Below are positions 1 to 14,728 of a stretch of DNA of 64,000 bases, piece after piece. This stretch comes from Chromobotia macracanthus (lineage: Eukaryota > Chordata > Actinopteri > Cypriniformes > Botiidae). Position 1 is the stretch's first letter, and the number at the start of each line of letters is the position of its first letter. The DNA lies in the NCBI GenBank assembly GCA_036877525.1, contig JAZGTH010000059.1, forward strand, positions 310,001 through 374,000, written 5' to 3'. Both the position numbers and the translations under genes were made by a program. The notes beneath the pieces were generated by a model. The model saw only the letters and a program-made list of their open reading frames with translations. It was not told the origin of the DNA and did no database searches.

Positions 1-1213
1 ATCTGCGTCATTAAAAATTACTTTTTCCATCCCTGAATGTCATACACCAATGGACCTATAATAGCAAATCAGCACACTACATTTTCATTAAAGCAATAAA
101 AATCAGAGATCAACTTTAAACTATTACCCATTTTGTGTGCGCAATCTCCTCCCATCTCTGTTTAAATGGGCAAAGTTATTAGAATTGGTAATTGCATTGG
201 GTGCATTATACCACGTTAATGCAGTTCAGTAGGTATTGTAATTGTTTGCTTGCGGGATATGAAAGGGAAACCAAACACTTGAGACAGATCAGCTGAGAAG
301 AGAATTAGAGAGTATTGTTCAATGCATCTTAATATTGCAATTGCCGCAACGCTGCGCATGTGGGTCCTCGCAGCGCTTCCCGTCTCCCCCCTCGCAACAC
401 CTCAGTCGATTTGCCGAGATCACGCAGACAGCTTCCATTATGGAAATGCGTGTTCAGAGCGGCATGTTTCTCCACCCTGGTCGGCCCTGCTCTGCCATGC
501 CCCGGAGATGGATCTTTCCCTATTCACTGACCATAAAAACCTAGCCACTGTTCACTGCACACCGCTCATGCTTCAGGGCAGAACACAGACCAATTCCCTA
601 CTCACATTTTCCAAGGTGTTGAATCTTCCCTTATAGGTATTCACATGATTTCACATTTCTGGGTGATTGGATAGATGCATGGCAAGCCCCCGACTCTCAT
701 CAAGCTAATGCATGGGAAAAATCTTCAGAGGCCCACAGCGTGCAATGCTATTGGCTGAAGACTGTAGGAACCACACACACTATGTCTCAAAACAAACTAT
801 AAGATACACACTATCTCCACTAAACATCACCATCTGCTGTGCTATCTGATAAAGGTTGCACTTTCCTCAAGAGTCTGAGTTAAAAGGGCCAGATAACAAG
901 CAACAGCACCCACTCAAAAATTGCACTTGATGTTTTTTCCCTCAAACCTAGAGAAAGAGGCCTGGTTACTGAAAGCGACTTTAATTTAAACATTCTGACT
1001 TCCAAGCCATGGTTGCTTTGATCTATTTCTGATTTGTTCTTCTACTTCAGCCCCACACATATGAGAAATGTCTACCGGACACAAGACCCTTGTGCTGATA
1101 GAAGTCACTCTAAGTTAATTCAGGGACCACAATATACTGGGATGTATTTGAGAATAGCAATGTCTGCTGCGTTTCTACAGTATGTTTAACATGATTTGTG
1201 CAAGTAGAACATG
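1..1213. other. Intergenic, no gene seen
   Basis: AT-rich overall, with a GC-richer patch at 340-500 crossed by two overlapping plus-strand frames (104 and 69 codons). Neither has a recognisable domain, and overlapping frames in a CpG-containing patch are expected by chance. Confidence 0.6.
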
Positions 1214-1362
1214 TTCCTGGATAAACATTGTTTGTTGTTTCTGGAATAATATTTGTATAAAACAATCACTTCCCTCTGATTTTCAGGGAAAGGTTGGAAT
1301 AGGGTTAGGATTAAGACTGTGATTGGTTGACAGGAACATAGCAAAATGTGTTGATCCAGGAA
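1214..1362. mobile_element. Short fold-back MITE, family copy 1
   Basis: The ends are inverted repeats: TTCCTGGATAAACATTG on the left and an ATGTGTTGATCCAGGAA block on the right. The middle has a gggttaggattaag run. It shares its ends and middle with 48642-48776, so both look like copies of one non-autonomous DNA element. The superfamily was not determined. Confidence 0.5.
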
Positions 1363-1700
1363 AATGTCTTGTGTATATCACATATTCATACAGTATATGA
1401 ACTGTACTACCACTCTGCTCATTTCTGACTGGTAGTAATAGCATTTTCAAAATATCATGACATGAGATGCATAAGATGTGCCATGAATGCCATAATTTCT
1501 GGCTTTAATTGCATTTAATACTTGATTCCTATTTTAAGTATTAAGTGTTAGAATTTTAGAATTTCCACCAGACTTGGACACGCCCCCTTTTACCAAAGAC
1601 ATGCACACACAAATAAACTCACTGGATCTCACTGTCACATCAAGTAAACTCTAACAGTGTACTCTTAACTCTTAACTTAACTTTTACCTTGTGTAGGTAC

Positions 1701-2022
1701 TAGTGCTGCACAATATTGATAAAAAATGTGATATGCAGTAAATTGCTGAATAATGCTGTATACTGTATGCAATATGATATCGCTTTAATGCTTTTAATTT
1801 GTAAAATATCAAAAATTAATCGAAAATTAAATGACCGACAAACATGTTTCACATTCTATCTAGGAAAGAAAGCATCGCTACAATTTCTGATATAAGTCTT
1901 TCCGCTATCTGCATCAATCTAAAACTAACTTTTTGAAGTATTAAAATCATTCGGTTATTGCAAACCATTACGATATGCACATCTGCGATATCTTGATAAT
2001 TGTGATATATTGTGCAGCCCTA
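1701..2022. mobile_element. hAT-like MITE with 8-bp target duplication
   Basis: The terminal inverted repeats are TAGTGCTGCACAATAT (left) and ATATTGTGCAGCCCTA (right), typical of a fish hAT group. The flanks GTAGGTAC (1693-1700) and GTGGGTTC (2023-2030) match at six of eight positions, consistent with a decayed 8-bp hAT target duplication. The interior is AT-rich with GATATCG-like repeats and no coding capacity, so the element depended on transposase made elsewhere. Confidence 0.75.
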
Positions 2023-3895
2023 GTGGGTTCTATATTGTTAGTTGTTCCTGTTTCTCATATATAGGTTGAACTGTGAACAAACACAATGATTGACTGGAAG
2101 GAAGCTGATTTCTTGGCTCAACCAAGAATCTTACCACCGCCACATTTTTGTGTGGAGTTAATTAGCGCTGTCAGTAAGACAAGTTCATGTTCAAGTTTCA
2201 AGACACCCATTTTATGATATCTGTCAGGTAACAGGGAGGTTTTTTACATTCTGTTCCAAGAAAAAGCAGAGCATAGGAAGACACTATGTCATCGTTACAA
2301 CAGGTGGAGGTCCAGGTTGAGCGGAGGGTGTTGTGTTGGTGCAGGTGTCTGTTGGTTTTGATTTGGATTGCTTGAAGACATTTTCCAATGAGAAGAGCAT
2401 TTGAAGAGAAAACAGCACCCACTTATTATTCAGTACTTACGCATGAGCATCTGGTCCACCTGACCTCCTAAGGGGCTAATGATGCTGCATTATGTGTTGA
2501 TTCCCGACGAGTTCCAGGCTCTTTGAGTTTCAGTGTTTTCAGGTTCAGCTCTGTGATGAAGTCTCCAACTCCTGTTGAAATCCCCTTTGTTACTCTGAGC
2601 TTCATTATGGAGTCTAAATGCAAATGGTGAGACGTGTTGATTGCTGTGTTTAGGATGGCAAGGAATCACTTGGCTCTTCTCCGTCTGCACCTGCTATCTG
2701 TCAACAACGTGTTTATTCCCATCATGTCAGCAAATACATTTAATATATGTAAATATAAGCAAAGAAGAGTCATCTGATTTCTTTGAGGATATTTGCATCC
2801 AAAACTTTGTTTTTGCGTTAGGTTCACACAGGGGATGTGACAAGAGTTTTGAAGAACAGCTGTATATCTAACTTAAAATCTTTCACTGTGTTAGCTGTTG
2901 TTTTCAAATGTGCAGGAGCTGGCTGTTGGTTATCATACGGAGTGGATGTAAACCGTTATAATGCTAATCTAGAGAGAAAAAATGTTTAATCACACATTAA
3001 ATGCATTTTTGGTCATTATTTGCTATTAATATTAGGATTGTTCATCAGGGAATCAGTTTTGAAAATTGATTTTGCGTTCTATTGCTTCTATTGGGTTCAA
3101 AACATTTATTGCATGTTTATACATTTATACAGGTCATCAACATAAAACCAACATAAAAGTGTCGCTGTTTAAAAATGTTGCCTTGAAGAATATGTTTCAA
3201 GTGCCCCATTTCTATGACCATTACCTCTATAAAGTAATCTAGGTAATGAAGATGGTGTTTTGACCCTTGGGCTCTGGTAATTTATTGTTCTTTCCTAAGG
3301 GGTGCCATCCCGTAATGGTGTAAGTTAGTAGCACTTTCTATTTGCAGTGCACCATTATATGAGCAGATGGCAAGGTTATATATTTACTGTCAGTTATTAT
3401 TAAGGTCTGGACATGTGGTCAGCTGAGATAGCAAGCATATGTTTGTGCCACAAAACAGTGCCCTCCAAAGGCAGCTGATTGAGCTGACACCAACAAGGGC
3501 AAATTCTCCTTCGATGTCACTTCCTTTTCAGCTCAGTGCTACCAGATAATGCACAAGCCCTGACTTCAAAAGACCATATCCAATGCGCTTATTCAAAATG
3601 TATTTTTAAATGTTTACAGATTATAGCTGATGTCAGTCTATATTTTCACGCTTTCAATTGTCTCTTTCATCCAAAGCAAATGGATAGGGCACTATTTTTT
3701 GTTGTCTTATTGATTTAGGCAAAAAAAATTCACTTCATTCTGTGAAAAATAGTTCTGAATGAATCTTTTTCAGTTTCATTACAAAATTTTCTTTCGCAAA
3801 GCCATAATGTAGATTCATTTTGTAGAAACCCAAACAGAAAATGATTCTAAAATTCCCTCAACGGGGAAAGGTTAATAATTAACAGGAAATTTAGA

Positions 3896-4240
3896 ATGCC
3901 ATTTCCCCTGCATGGTGCAAGTGATTTAGAGAGATCACTCCCCTCACTGACTGCATTTGAGATCGGCTGTTATAAAATGATTCAATCTGTGATAATTAGC
4001 AAAGTGGTTGAGGAGCTCCCTTCTGCTGCAGTATTCAGAGCCATGAGTCATGCATTCACTGAATATGAAAATGATCTTTATGCACTGAGAAAAATGTCTC
4101 AGACAAATCTGACTGCACATACACGCATACACACGCGCTACCTTCACAGTCAGGAGCTCAAGTCTCTCATATTCATTCTTACAAACCAAACAACAGAGGA
4201 GTTTGACAATAACAAGGGGAGGCGAAGGCTTGCAATTTGA
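3896..4240. other. Candidate conserved non-coding element
   Basis: A block of about 350 bp is open on both strands (plus 3896-4240, minus 3944-4261) with balanced composition, unlike the AT-rich flanks. It holds a consensus AP-1 site TGAGTCA (4044-4050) next to an ATGCAT octamer-like string and homeodomain-type ATTA cores. There is no start, splice or domain signal for a protein. It is flagged as a possible enhancer on pattern only. Confidence 0.35.
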
Positions 4241-5842
4241 GATGAGCGTGTAAACAGGCATTCACGAACGCTGAAGAGCAGCTCACCTCTAGACTGTCAG
4301 GCTCCCAGGGGGTTTCAGACGCTCAGTAAACCAAACCGCACTCATTACACTGACTTCTGTTTTCACTATCAGTACCTCACACAAACCTGGAGTCTATTTC
4401 TGCTCCAAATGTTTTTCTTTATGAATACTGGAGACTGTTGCTATGCACTGCCTCTTTGAATTTACCGTATAGCAGGAGCAGTGTCTGGTGTACCAAATAC
4501 TTTTATTATTGTTTACTGTCTAAAACTCCCAGAACACAGGGCCTATTGTACGGCACCTCCCTTAGTAAAGGCAAAAAAACTATGTAATGGCTCTTGTTTC
4601 CAGGGTCCATTGAACGGAGTTCTTTGTTGGTGTATATATGTAATCTACAGTCGTATATATTCAGTGGGGGTGTATTCTGCAGGAAACAAGCTGTAATCTG
4701 CAGCAAACAGTGTATTATGGAATTTATGTAGCATTATTTTACTCTATAATAGAAAGGCACTAGCCGTTGAAATGATTGACAGATAAGCAGAGTGGCAAAT
4801 CGAGGAAAGAAAGACATAGCTGGTATGTCTACATAATATCAATATATAGACACATCAGGGACAGTGTTGGACGGTGAAGATAGGGATCAGTAACCTGCAT
4901 GCATGTGTTTTGAACCACAAAAAAACTAAGGAGTAAATGGCCAACCTTTAGGAGTAAATTTCAATCTTATTCACCACTAAATATATCTGGTGATGTTTTC
5001 AACATGTGTATATATTTTGCTTTAGTGTATATGTAGAAAATATATGTATAGAATTGAAAATATTCCTTGTTTAAATATTTGTAGGATAAGTGACAATATA
5101 AGTGATAAGTGATAATATAGGGTATGTGCTAAGCTAGCAGGCTAATTGGCTAACGCTAGTATAGTTGATAATTTTGTACTAATGCAGTAAAAGACCAAAG
5201 ATTTATTCTGTTGTCATTACATTACATTTCTATAATATTTCAACACATTTAAGAATTCTTTATAACACGGCACTAACACACTGTTCACACACTTATTTCA
5301 TCTTTATTTATGAGCTTTTGTGAGATCAAAACAATGTTCCTTCTATTCACATTTACAATACAATTTATACACAAAACAAGGTCTTGCTTACAGCCACCGG
5401 CTTAATGTCAGTCTGGCATGTCTTTAGAGGTCAAAGTCATTTTGTGGCTAGGGTCCGTTTCTCAAAAGGGGAAAGTCTTTTGTTTCTAAGTTCTGGTCAT
5501 GGTGAGCAGGGCTGCAGAGAAGATCAATGGCTGAGACTGTGAGAGGACTGGTGCTGTGTGCAGGTCAGACTGAGAGGTGGTGTGAAGCCTTTTCATAGTG
5601 ACAGAACCCCTGCCAGCTTCAACAACAGAAACACAGCATCAACAGCACTCACGGGGAGACAACAACAAGGCAGTCACAATTTCAAGCAACACATACAGAA
5701 AAATGGGTTTTTATTGTGACATTGAGGCGATCGTCAATACCTGTTGTGTGCAATGGAGAAAATATCAAGGAGAGTTATCGATATATGATGAAAGGGTAAA
5801 CTCTTTGTATTAATGTCTTTTTCAAAGTCATAAAAAGTATAG

Positions 5843-5876
5843 GTTTTGTTTCTTTTGTTTCTTTTGTTTCTTTTCT
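5843..5876. repeat. Short tandem repeat, TTTTGTTTC period 9
   Basis: Three to four copies of ttttgtttc in series. It lies in otherwise featureless AT-rich sequence. An AT-only run (6047-6112) follows just downstream. Confidence 0.85.
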
Positions 5877-6170
5877 CATTTCAACCTTTGTTAAATTATT
5901 CTTCATACACAGAACTTTACAAGGGTGCATTCTAAACTTGAAAAATATTTGAATAGAAAGAATATTTGTTTTAAAGCTAGATGTTCCAAACATGAGACAA
6001 GAAAATTAATGTAACAAAAAATTTTGTTTAAAAAATCAAAAAGCATATTATATTATTTATATTATTATTAATTTTATTATTCTTATATTATCATATTATT
6101 ATTTATATTTTTTGTGAGTAACAAATTGACTAAACCAATTTTATGGGCATATTTGTGTCATTACCTGGTT

Positions 6171-6313
6171 TATATTTACATTTTGTAGATGATTTTATTC
6201 AAAACGACTTATAGTGCATTAGGGTATATATTTTGTTATTCATAAATGTGTTCCCTGGGATACAAACCCACAGCCTTTGTGCTGGTAACACAATGCTCAA
6301 ACAATTGAGCTTT
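6171..6313 (-). mobile_element. tRNA-derived SINE, minus strand
   Basis: Read on the plus strand, the tail comes first (tttacattttgtagatg, aaaacgacttatagtgcatt). Next is ttccctgggatacaaacccacagcctttgtgc in sense order: the reverse of a tRNA B-box region, ending at the A-box-like caattgagc. The order matches the copy at 35854 in reverse. Confidence 0.7.
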
Positions 6314-9300
6314 TGGCAAACTCAGCAATTTTATAAGGAATTGGGCACTAAAATTTTACTGAATATTATTTTTCCTGAAAACCCTTCCGGAACAGAGATG
6401 GAGAAGCTGAAAATGGCAAGGGTACATGGTCATGCAATGGGCAACATTATAGGCCAGAAACTTTGTCTCGGCCAGTGCACATCTTTGACAACTACAGCAT
6501 ATTGAATTTAATACTAACAATTACAGCAAGCTAAAACCCAGTATACAGCGAAGTTATGACATGAGACAACATCTGGAGTTTTATTAGCATTGATCCCTAT
6601 GGAACCCCAAGCCAACAGTCATCTCTTTAAGATCAACAGCCTATGTTTTAAAGCTTCAAATGCTTGTCTGCTGCATTTGAAATATTTAAACACAGGCTGT
6701 CTATCTTAAAGAGATCCATAGAAAATAATATGACTGACATAAGAGCAATTAATGAGTTTTAGGTTGTTACTGTCTAGAACATTTGAAAACTATTGGTTAA
6801 CAATAGGAGGAGCAAGAGCAGTTTGTAGCTTCTATCATCAGGGAGCACACACTGGTTTTAGAGGGATTAAACAGATCTTAAAGTCGAATAGGCAGAGCCA
6901 CTAGTCAGGTGTGTATTGACACCATAGAAGAAGAGATAAAGAAGATTACAACCAATATCTTTGAGGAGAGGGGAAGGGAAGCACAGTGCTGGTAAAAGGC
7001 TAAAGCATTGTCTCATTTCAGACTAGGTTAGAAGTGGAGAAGGCTTTGGATAATGTAGTCGGTAGTTGTGTGAGAATTGTGCGAGTTACAGTACAGATTG
7101 ACCAAATTTGTTTTCTAAGATGTCAAGAAGTTTTCAATAGTTCTCAGGGCAAGAAGATGGCTTTAGGGCAGAATGTTATTGTGAGGGTAAAGTTAAGGGT
7201 GAATGTGTTGATATCTGCAGAGATGTTAAAGAAGCCAAGGGAGTAGAGGGATATAAAAACTAAGGTGGAGAAATTTGACAGAATCCAGAGGTTTCTCTAT
7301 ATATGACCTTGGATGTGTAGGTGGAAGAAGTAGTAACGTGGGAGTGATGAATGATCCAACTACCTTCAAATCACAGCTCTACTATTGCTGGTCTGCAGGC
7401 TCTTGACATGCACCTGGTGCCCTTGAGGTCCATGTCCAGGCTGACACAAAGTAATGACTACCAACACTGTAAAACCCAACTGTCACAAGTCTACCAATAT
7501 TCCCAAAGGTTTGTCCTGGGCCCTTGATTGTTTTGCTTTATATTTATAATTATTAAATATTTTCATAAAAGCTTCTCAGAAACATGTCACCACAGATTCC
7601 ACCATGTCTGTCTTCTCTTCCTGCCAAATAAATGAAACAAGGAATGAGATGAAGCAATCAGACAGATGGACCAAGGTAACAGATCTTGGGACAAGTTTTT
7701 GTAAACAAAATCAAATTGTCTTCTCACCTTTGAAGTTGCAGGGGTGTTGGAGAGCGCATGATGGACATTTGATGTTGAAGAACAGCTTAGAGCTTGAATA
7801 TTAAAGTCGGTTTCAAAAAGCAATAGCATTGTCCACTGGGAAGAGGCTTAGAAGATTGACTACCTCATTCCGAAATTTGGGGGCCCCAGACATGTATGAG
7901 GGACTGTACAAGGTACAACTTGATAGAGACATGACAGCAACAACATGAAATAATACACTGAAATTAATCATTAAAATATCTTTGTATTTTTGTCTTTCCA
8001 GTAAAATGTCTACACATCCTTAAAACAGGGATGTGCAAAAGAAGTGATGGATAAAGACCAAAATGAAGCCTGCCCCTTTCATGACAGATGAGAAGTTCCA
8101 AAGCTCTCACTGGACTGAGAAATACCTAGTTAGTGAAGAATAGATTGGATTGGATGGGATTATTTAGTGGTAGTCTGAAATTAGCTCTGCATCAGACCGG
8201 AATAGTGGGAAGAGAATTGTTGGCTGACAGAAAGAGAGACCATTATATAAAGTGCTTTAAAGGTGTAGGACAGAAGGACTAGAATCTCTATTAGTCAGAC
8301 TCCAACAGTCAGACTCCCTTGACTTCATCTGATGAGTCTGAGGCTGCTGCAGACGTGCAGATACACTGAGCATATAATGCTGGTGATTAATGACTGATTG
8401 GTTGGCAGGTGTGAGAGAAGCAGGGGAATTCAGGCAAATGAAAAACATTTCTAATGCTTAAAGAAAAAAATAACTTTATACTGTGTTTAAAATGTGCCAT
8501 GGCAAAGCAAGGGTGTTTCATCTGGCTCGCTAGGCTGAGAATAAATAATAATTCTTAACTGAAATCCTCCAACAGGTAGAAACCAATCAACAAGTTAGCC
8601 TTTTACAAGTACCTTTTTAAAATTGAACAACAATAAAATAAAGTAGCATTAGGTTGCATACATTTTAAGGCTTATTAAATGCTAATGTTAGACTTTAAAT
8701 TTTTTAAAGTAGTAAGAGTATATTAAATCCCAAAATCTTGTCAGGAATGAGCTAAATGATTTTTAAATAAATAAGAAGAAATGCTTTTGGGATTAGAAAG
8801 TGTAAATTAATTGAGTATTCTTTTCAGAGCCCTAAAAATGTACTTGAAAACCTTAAAATTTATTAAATTAGTCCTTGGCTTCTATGATCTATGTTGTCTC
8901 AGAGCATTGTTTTTTTTGTCTTTTTTGTTTACCTGTTCATTAATTAAAATTATTTTCACTGCTGGCTTAAGTCCCAATTTAAAAAAATCTAAACAGTACA
9001 GTGACATGGTAAGATTCCATTTAGCCTGTATATTATTAGTGATTGAAAGATATTATAACTTGAAACATTTATTTTATGTTGCATATAATGTTAAAAAGTA
9101 ATGTCTCTGCAAAAGCTATATCTCCAAGCTACTTTCCAGTCCTAAAGGCCACTCTGTGCAATCTAAGGTTTCTCTTGAATGCTAAGAAAACAATATCCAA
9201 TGTCTTCTCTAAGGCTTATTTTGAGATTGCTGACCTCAGCGGGTCTATGTCTGAAGGGACACCAGCAAATTTTTTGCAAGAAATATTGAGCATATGGTGA

Positions 9301-12300
9301 GATGACAAGTTCACCTTCAAAATCCATTTTAACACCTTCTGTAAAAATGAAATTAAGCTTGTTTTCACAAACATTGCTCTTTTCTTCAAAAGGCCAGAAA
9401 GAAGTTTTGAAAAGTTTGTTTGAATATCATTGATCTAAATTTGATATTTAAAGCTTGCAAATATTCTCGTATTTCCCAAAAAAAAAATGATTGGTGAAAG
9501 GTGCTGCTCTACATATGCATATTCATAAGTGAATGACCCCAGCCAGTCTAGAGCATATGGATGTATATTTGTGCCCTGCATATGCTCCTGTTCAATTATT
9601 CCTGTTTTTGAATGCCTCCTCCTACTCAACACAATCAGAGGTGAAAAAGCTACTTCACTTTTCTTTGGCATAAATGAAGTGATAATTATGTGAGAGCTTG
9701 TTATGTTAGACTTGAATCTTTAGAGTGTTGTTTCAACCCAAAGAGATTTGTTAAAGATAGAAAGAATTGTTCTGGATTTGAATGATGCTTTGATTTTGTA
9801 ATGTGAAAGTTCAAATCGCTATACACACATACATACCTACATGACAGAAAAGCAAACTATAGATACAATTATATCATGTTGCAATAAGAACTGGCTTAGT
9901 GCTCTCTAATGTACATCTAATGTAGGTAGTGTCAGGCCCAGTCCTGGTTAAAATTTAAATCCATTTGAAAACACCATCAACTACCATCATATTAATTATC
10001 TAGTCGTCACATGCATCATCAAATGAACATTATTATTTATTTAATTAATGCTGCATAATTTACTTTATATCAGCACAAGTCATATTTTTCTGTACCCATT
10101 TGTCTTTCCACACATCAAACTGTCATCAAACTGGCATAATCTCTTTCCTGAATGATTGGGGCAGCTTGCATAATTTACTTTGTAAAGACATCATTATTAT
10201 GCATAGAGTTGCAGTAAAATGTCAAACAATGAGACAGTAACACAGTGATTTTGTATGGAGATATTTTCTGCTGGTCCGAGACAGGAGACATCTCATTGGT
10301 AATTCTTTTTGATGTATTGTACTGACATGAGATCCTGATGTTGTTGGACATGTCACTAGTTTGTTCTCCATCTTCATTGGGCTGTCATGGTGTGCTGCAG
10401 GAAATATTGATTGTGAACAGGCCAATATGTGCACAAATGTGCAGATTTCATGAAAATAATTATAACATGAACTGAGTGCATACATGATTTGCCGCAGGCA
10501 TAAAATAATCCCTAATGTTGGCTAGAAACAGAATGTGTCCTAGTGCATATACTCAGAACAAGTTATATAACTAAAATATTAGGAGTGAAAGAATAAAAAA
10601 TGACATGCTTTCCATTGTAGTTCTGATAAAATACTTATAGTAGTATATTATATTTACACATGCAATGTATTTTGATCTAAGTGGGTGTGGTAATGTCATA
10701 ATGAATTCTATTTAGAAATACCGACATTATTTTCCTGCTTAAAATATCAGTCTAGGGGATAATGTCTTCATAAGTTCACTTGCCAAAGTGCACTTGACAC
10801 TGCCTAGCAACCTGTCTCAGGGACCTGACAGCTGTTCAGGAAATAAAATTTATTGTCATTACAGAAAATCACCAGCTCAATCCACAATCACGCTTTCATC
10901 AGAATGAATCATGGCATCCCCGTATTGGTTGTCGTTTTTAATTTAATGTCTCTGTTTTGGTCAGCTGAGATAAGAAAATTTGTTTTTGTGCACATTTTTA
11001 AGCTTTCAACATTGTGAAACATCTATAACTGTGGTGTTGTTCAGTGGTGTACATGGTCAATGTAGGGCAAAGATCAGTGATGTATAGTGTGGGCGTCTAT
11101 TGAATAAAGAATGTGTTATCACGCTCTGTGTTTTTCGCTTATTATCTCTGGTTATATCTGAAAGATTCTGAAAGTTTCTCCATGCAGGGCGTCCTCTCTT
11201 TGATGTCTTCGTGGTTTTGAATTCATCTCACACTAGGCTTGTTATGAAGCGGTTGCGTTGCTAATTCTGACACATTTTCACAGATGATAGTGGCCTAAGC
11301 AGAATTCTCCAAACAGTTGTACAGTTAAGGCATAAAGATTAAATGTGGGCTACCTTAGAAACCCCTTCTCACTTTAATTAATGGTGGGTGGCTGTCTGAC
11401 ACTTCTGAAACCACCAAACTTTTCTCGACAGTATTTTATGACATGAAAGCTAAGCTAAGTTTGAACCATCTTCAGAGAGACTTTGAAAATTGGAATTTGG
11501 GACACTGGCATCCAAATCCTGATTAGGCTCAGGGAATGTTGGAAACAAGTTTGAAGCAAATGATGACCTTGATGAGGTTTCATATAAATCATGTGATATT
11601 GATTGGCATGATTGTATGGGATGTTATGACTTCCTGTTTTATGCCACATTTATGCTGGAGATGTCATGACACCAATGCTCTGGCCTCCATTGGAGCTTGT
11701 TCTTCTGTCACCTAAACGGGTTGAAGATATAGATGTTAGGCGAAATTGATGCCCTACCTGGGGGTCTGCATTAACAAGCTTCTCTTAACGAATGGGAGGA
11801 CACTAAAAGGCATGTTTCTTCTATCCATACATCAACTCGGTGTCAGACATGAATGGGTGATTGATACAACTCTCCTTCTGAGCCCTTGGGGTTATTCTTA
11901 GTAGCCACTTTTGACTTCTTGTCTTGCTCTGTCAAAGCATAAAGCAATATCCAAGTCCATTAACTCTGAAAAAAATTACATTAGCGCTTAGACTGGCTGT
12001 ATAGACTGTGCTAAGATTTTCCGCTATCCTGCTGGTTCTTCATTTCCGAAAAGAGGAAGGTATTAAATGACTTTTAAAGGAATAGAAATTAAACCAGGAA
12101 TTTGAGTCTGTGTCCCCAAGACACATCTGAATGTTAAGGTTGTGGGCTTCTCTGCTTTGATGGAGTCTAAAGTTGGACTAGCTAATCACTGATCAGTAGC
12201 TAATCATTGATTATAAATGGTTAGAGAGGAGGGTATTTCCCCTGAGGGTGCAGCAACTTGGCCTCAACTGTGGAAAAAAGAGCCACCATTAGTGTTATTA

Positions 12301-14728
12301 GAGGTTTAGATTTAATTCCAGCCAATTCTTCATTAAGGCAATTGATTGAGGGAAAGATTGATGCATGGAATATGCTAGTCCTTGCGCAAGAATCATGCAG
12401 GCTCCATAGGATGTCATTTTGGTCAGCCCCGGTCCCTTGCCGCAGTGCTCAATACAAGAAAAGCTTTTAGTGGTCAACCATTTGGGTTAAATGGACGCAG
12501 CTAGCATACTGAGGAGGAGAGGAAGGAACCAGATATAGGCTTGCACAGGATGTACTGCTTTACTTTTTGATCTCAACAGTATACAGCTATAAGCTTTTCC
12601 TGGTATATCCTCTTCAGAGAAATTAAAGAATGAATGCAAAAAAGTAGTGATTAATTCTGTCATTTTAGTGCTGTTCAAACTGTTTAACCATGGGATACTG
12701 TTTTTTTTTACCCCAGGCCTAGGCTACTTCCAACCCTGAATAAGGTAACATGTACACACTTGTAATCTTAAAAGCAGTGCCAAAGATGTAGCCCTAGAAT
12801 GTTTCAGCAAGTTGTTTAGCAACAGGCAAACAATCATAAACTAATAGTGTGTAGCTCATGAAATATTCATGTGCTTTGTATAGTCACAGAAACTTTCACA
12901 CACTGCAGATGTATCAGCATCTGAGAGAAAAAATTAAAATCTCGAACAGTGACTGCAAACGTGTTAACTGGAGCAAAGAAGACCCTGTAGTATTTTTGTT
13001 TTTGTAATGTTTTGTGCTATTGTACGTTTTAACTTCTGTGAAACAGCCCCAGCAAGCATAACTCTTTGAAACAGCCATAACTCAAGCAACAACATTTTCA
13101 CAGACTTACAAATAGTTATGAAAATAAATCAGGTTCCCATGAGCTGTATTCAGGCAATCAATTTTATTGACCTCACCAATATGCAAATTAGAGCTTTAGC
13201 CCAAACGTACAGTGTAAAATCTTAATACCCGAATAACCAGGACTAAATAATAACTCAGAATAAAGTAAAAACATTGTGAAACATAAAACACAAACAGTGT
13301 GAAACATAACACAACTCAGAGTTTACGCAGGGTTTATAATGGCTCTTGGATTAACAATTTCTAGTGTGAGAAGCCCAGTCATTTGTGCTGTGAGCTTATT
13401 CAGTATTTTTAGTGCTGGGAATTAAATAAAGAAGCATTTAGCTCCCTTAAGCCCACTTAATTCTCCTCTCATTTTACATCTGATATTGTTTCACTTTGTC
13501 ACGAGTTTTGGAGCACTGAGCTTGAATAGGTGCTCACATTCCCTGTTCTCTAGAGTGGTTTTGTGCACTTGATGATTTACAATTCACACCCAGAGCCTGG
13601 AACAATACTCTTGGTTTCCACTGGAGGTTTTGAATTTGACTAAAATGAAAATAATTGATGTAATGGCAATTTGGAACAGCTAATGCCGTTGTCTAGGCTA
13701 GTAGCTAGTGGTAACTATTTTGTTTCCACAAAGAGTAATATACATGTGTTACATGGCTGCGTATAAATGGGTGAACGTGCTGCACAAGCAGTGTGTGTGA
13801 GTGCATATCATGCCCCAGTTAGAGTCTAATCAGGGTGTTTAGGCCCCAGGTGAGCCTGAAGCGACAGGAAAAGCCAAATCCCAGTAGGCCACACAGACTG
13901 AAGGGCTGTTTAACCTGGGTTAACCCTGGAGGAAACCAATCAAATTAGGCTGTTTACTTTGAGATCTCAGTGGAATAACACATGCAGGAAAAGTTTTCAT
14001 TTTTTTAATTAGGCCACTTATATAATTAGATGTCGGTATATTTACTCTTTCATTTAAATGTTTTGATTGATTATGAGGACAGATTTTTCAATGTTTTTGC
14101 TACAGGTGTACATCATATACATTTTGCTACAGGTTTACATGCTCTTAGTTCTTAAATTTCTGTTTTAATATCTTGCAGTTGATACAATTTACTATTTACA
14201 ATAAACAAAAATGTCTTATGCTGTCTTTATTGTTATTTATTCATTTTACCACAATATCAGCCAAAATGTAACACTACATCACACTTTTCTGTATATGTTC
14301 CAAAACTGTATTTATTGACCACATTTATAGTAATTTGTGAAAAGGCTGTCTTATAAATTTATGTTCTGCACTGTGGCTTCAAGAGACACTGTATTTTATA
14401 TCTTCTCCTACCACACAGAAATGACAACAACACGACTGCAACTGACTTGGTATTAATTGCCTGTCAATCCAATCAGTGGCGCTGTATCTCATTTTTAGTT
14501 GGTTTAATGTTCATGTCAGTCTTTCCTCTATTTGTGTAACTTGTGTAAAGTGAATTATCTCTCTTTTTAAGCCTCTGCTTAGCTGTTACTCTGTGGTACT
14601 TTTAGCTGCCCATAGCAACATGTGAAAAACAATCAGTGAGATTAAATGGTGAGATTTTTGAACAAAGCTGCTGCTTTTTGAATGTTTCTCCAGAGAAGAT
14701 GATCTGATATGTTATTTACATTACTGTA
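6314..14728. other. Intergenic, no gene or clear repeat seen
   Basis: Longest featureless stretch. Frames of up to 96 codons occur in AT-rich DNA without protein-like composition. The interval 6880-7400 is purine-biased on the plus strand. No transposon ends were recognised, though old unrecognised copies are likely. Confidence 0.55.

Larger units (their letters stand above)
2031..6170. other. Intergenic, no gene seen
   Basis: Apart from the block at 3896-4240 and the repeat at 5843, I see only short chance frames. The stretch 2400-2700 is repeat-free and compositionally even. The run 5085-5125 has a repeated agtgataa unit. Confidence 0.6.
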
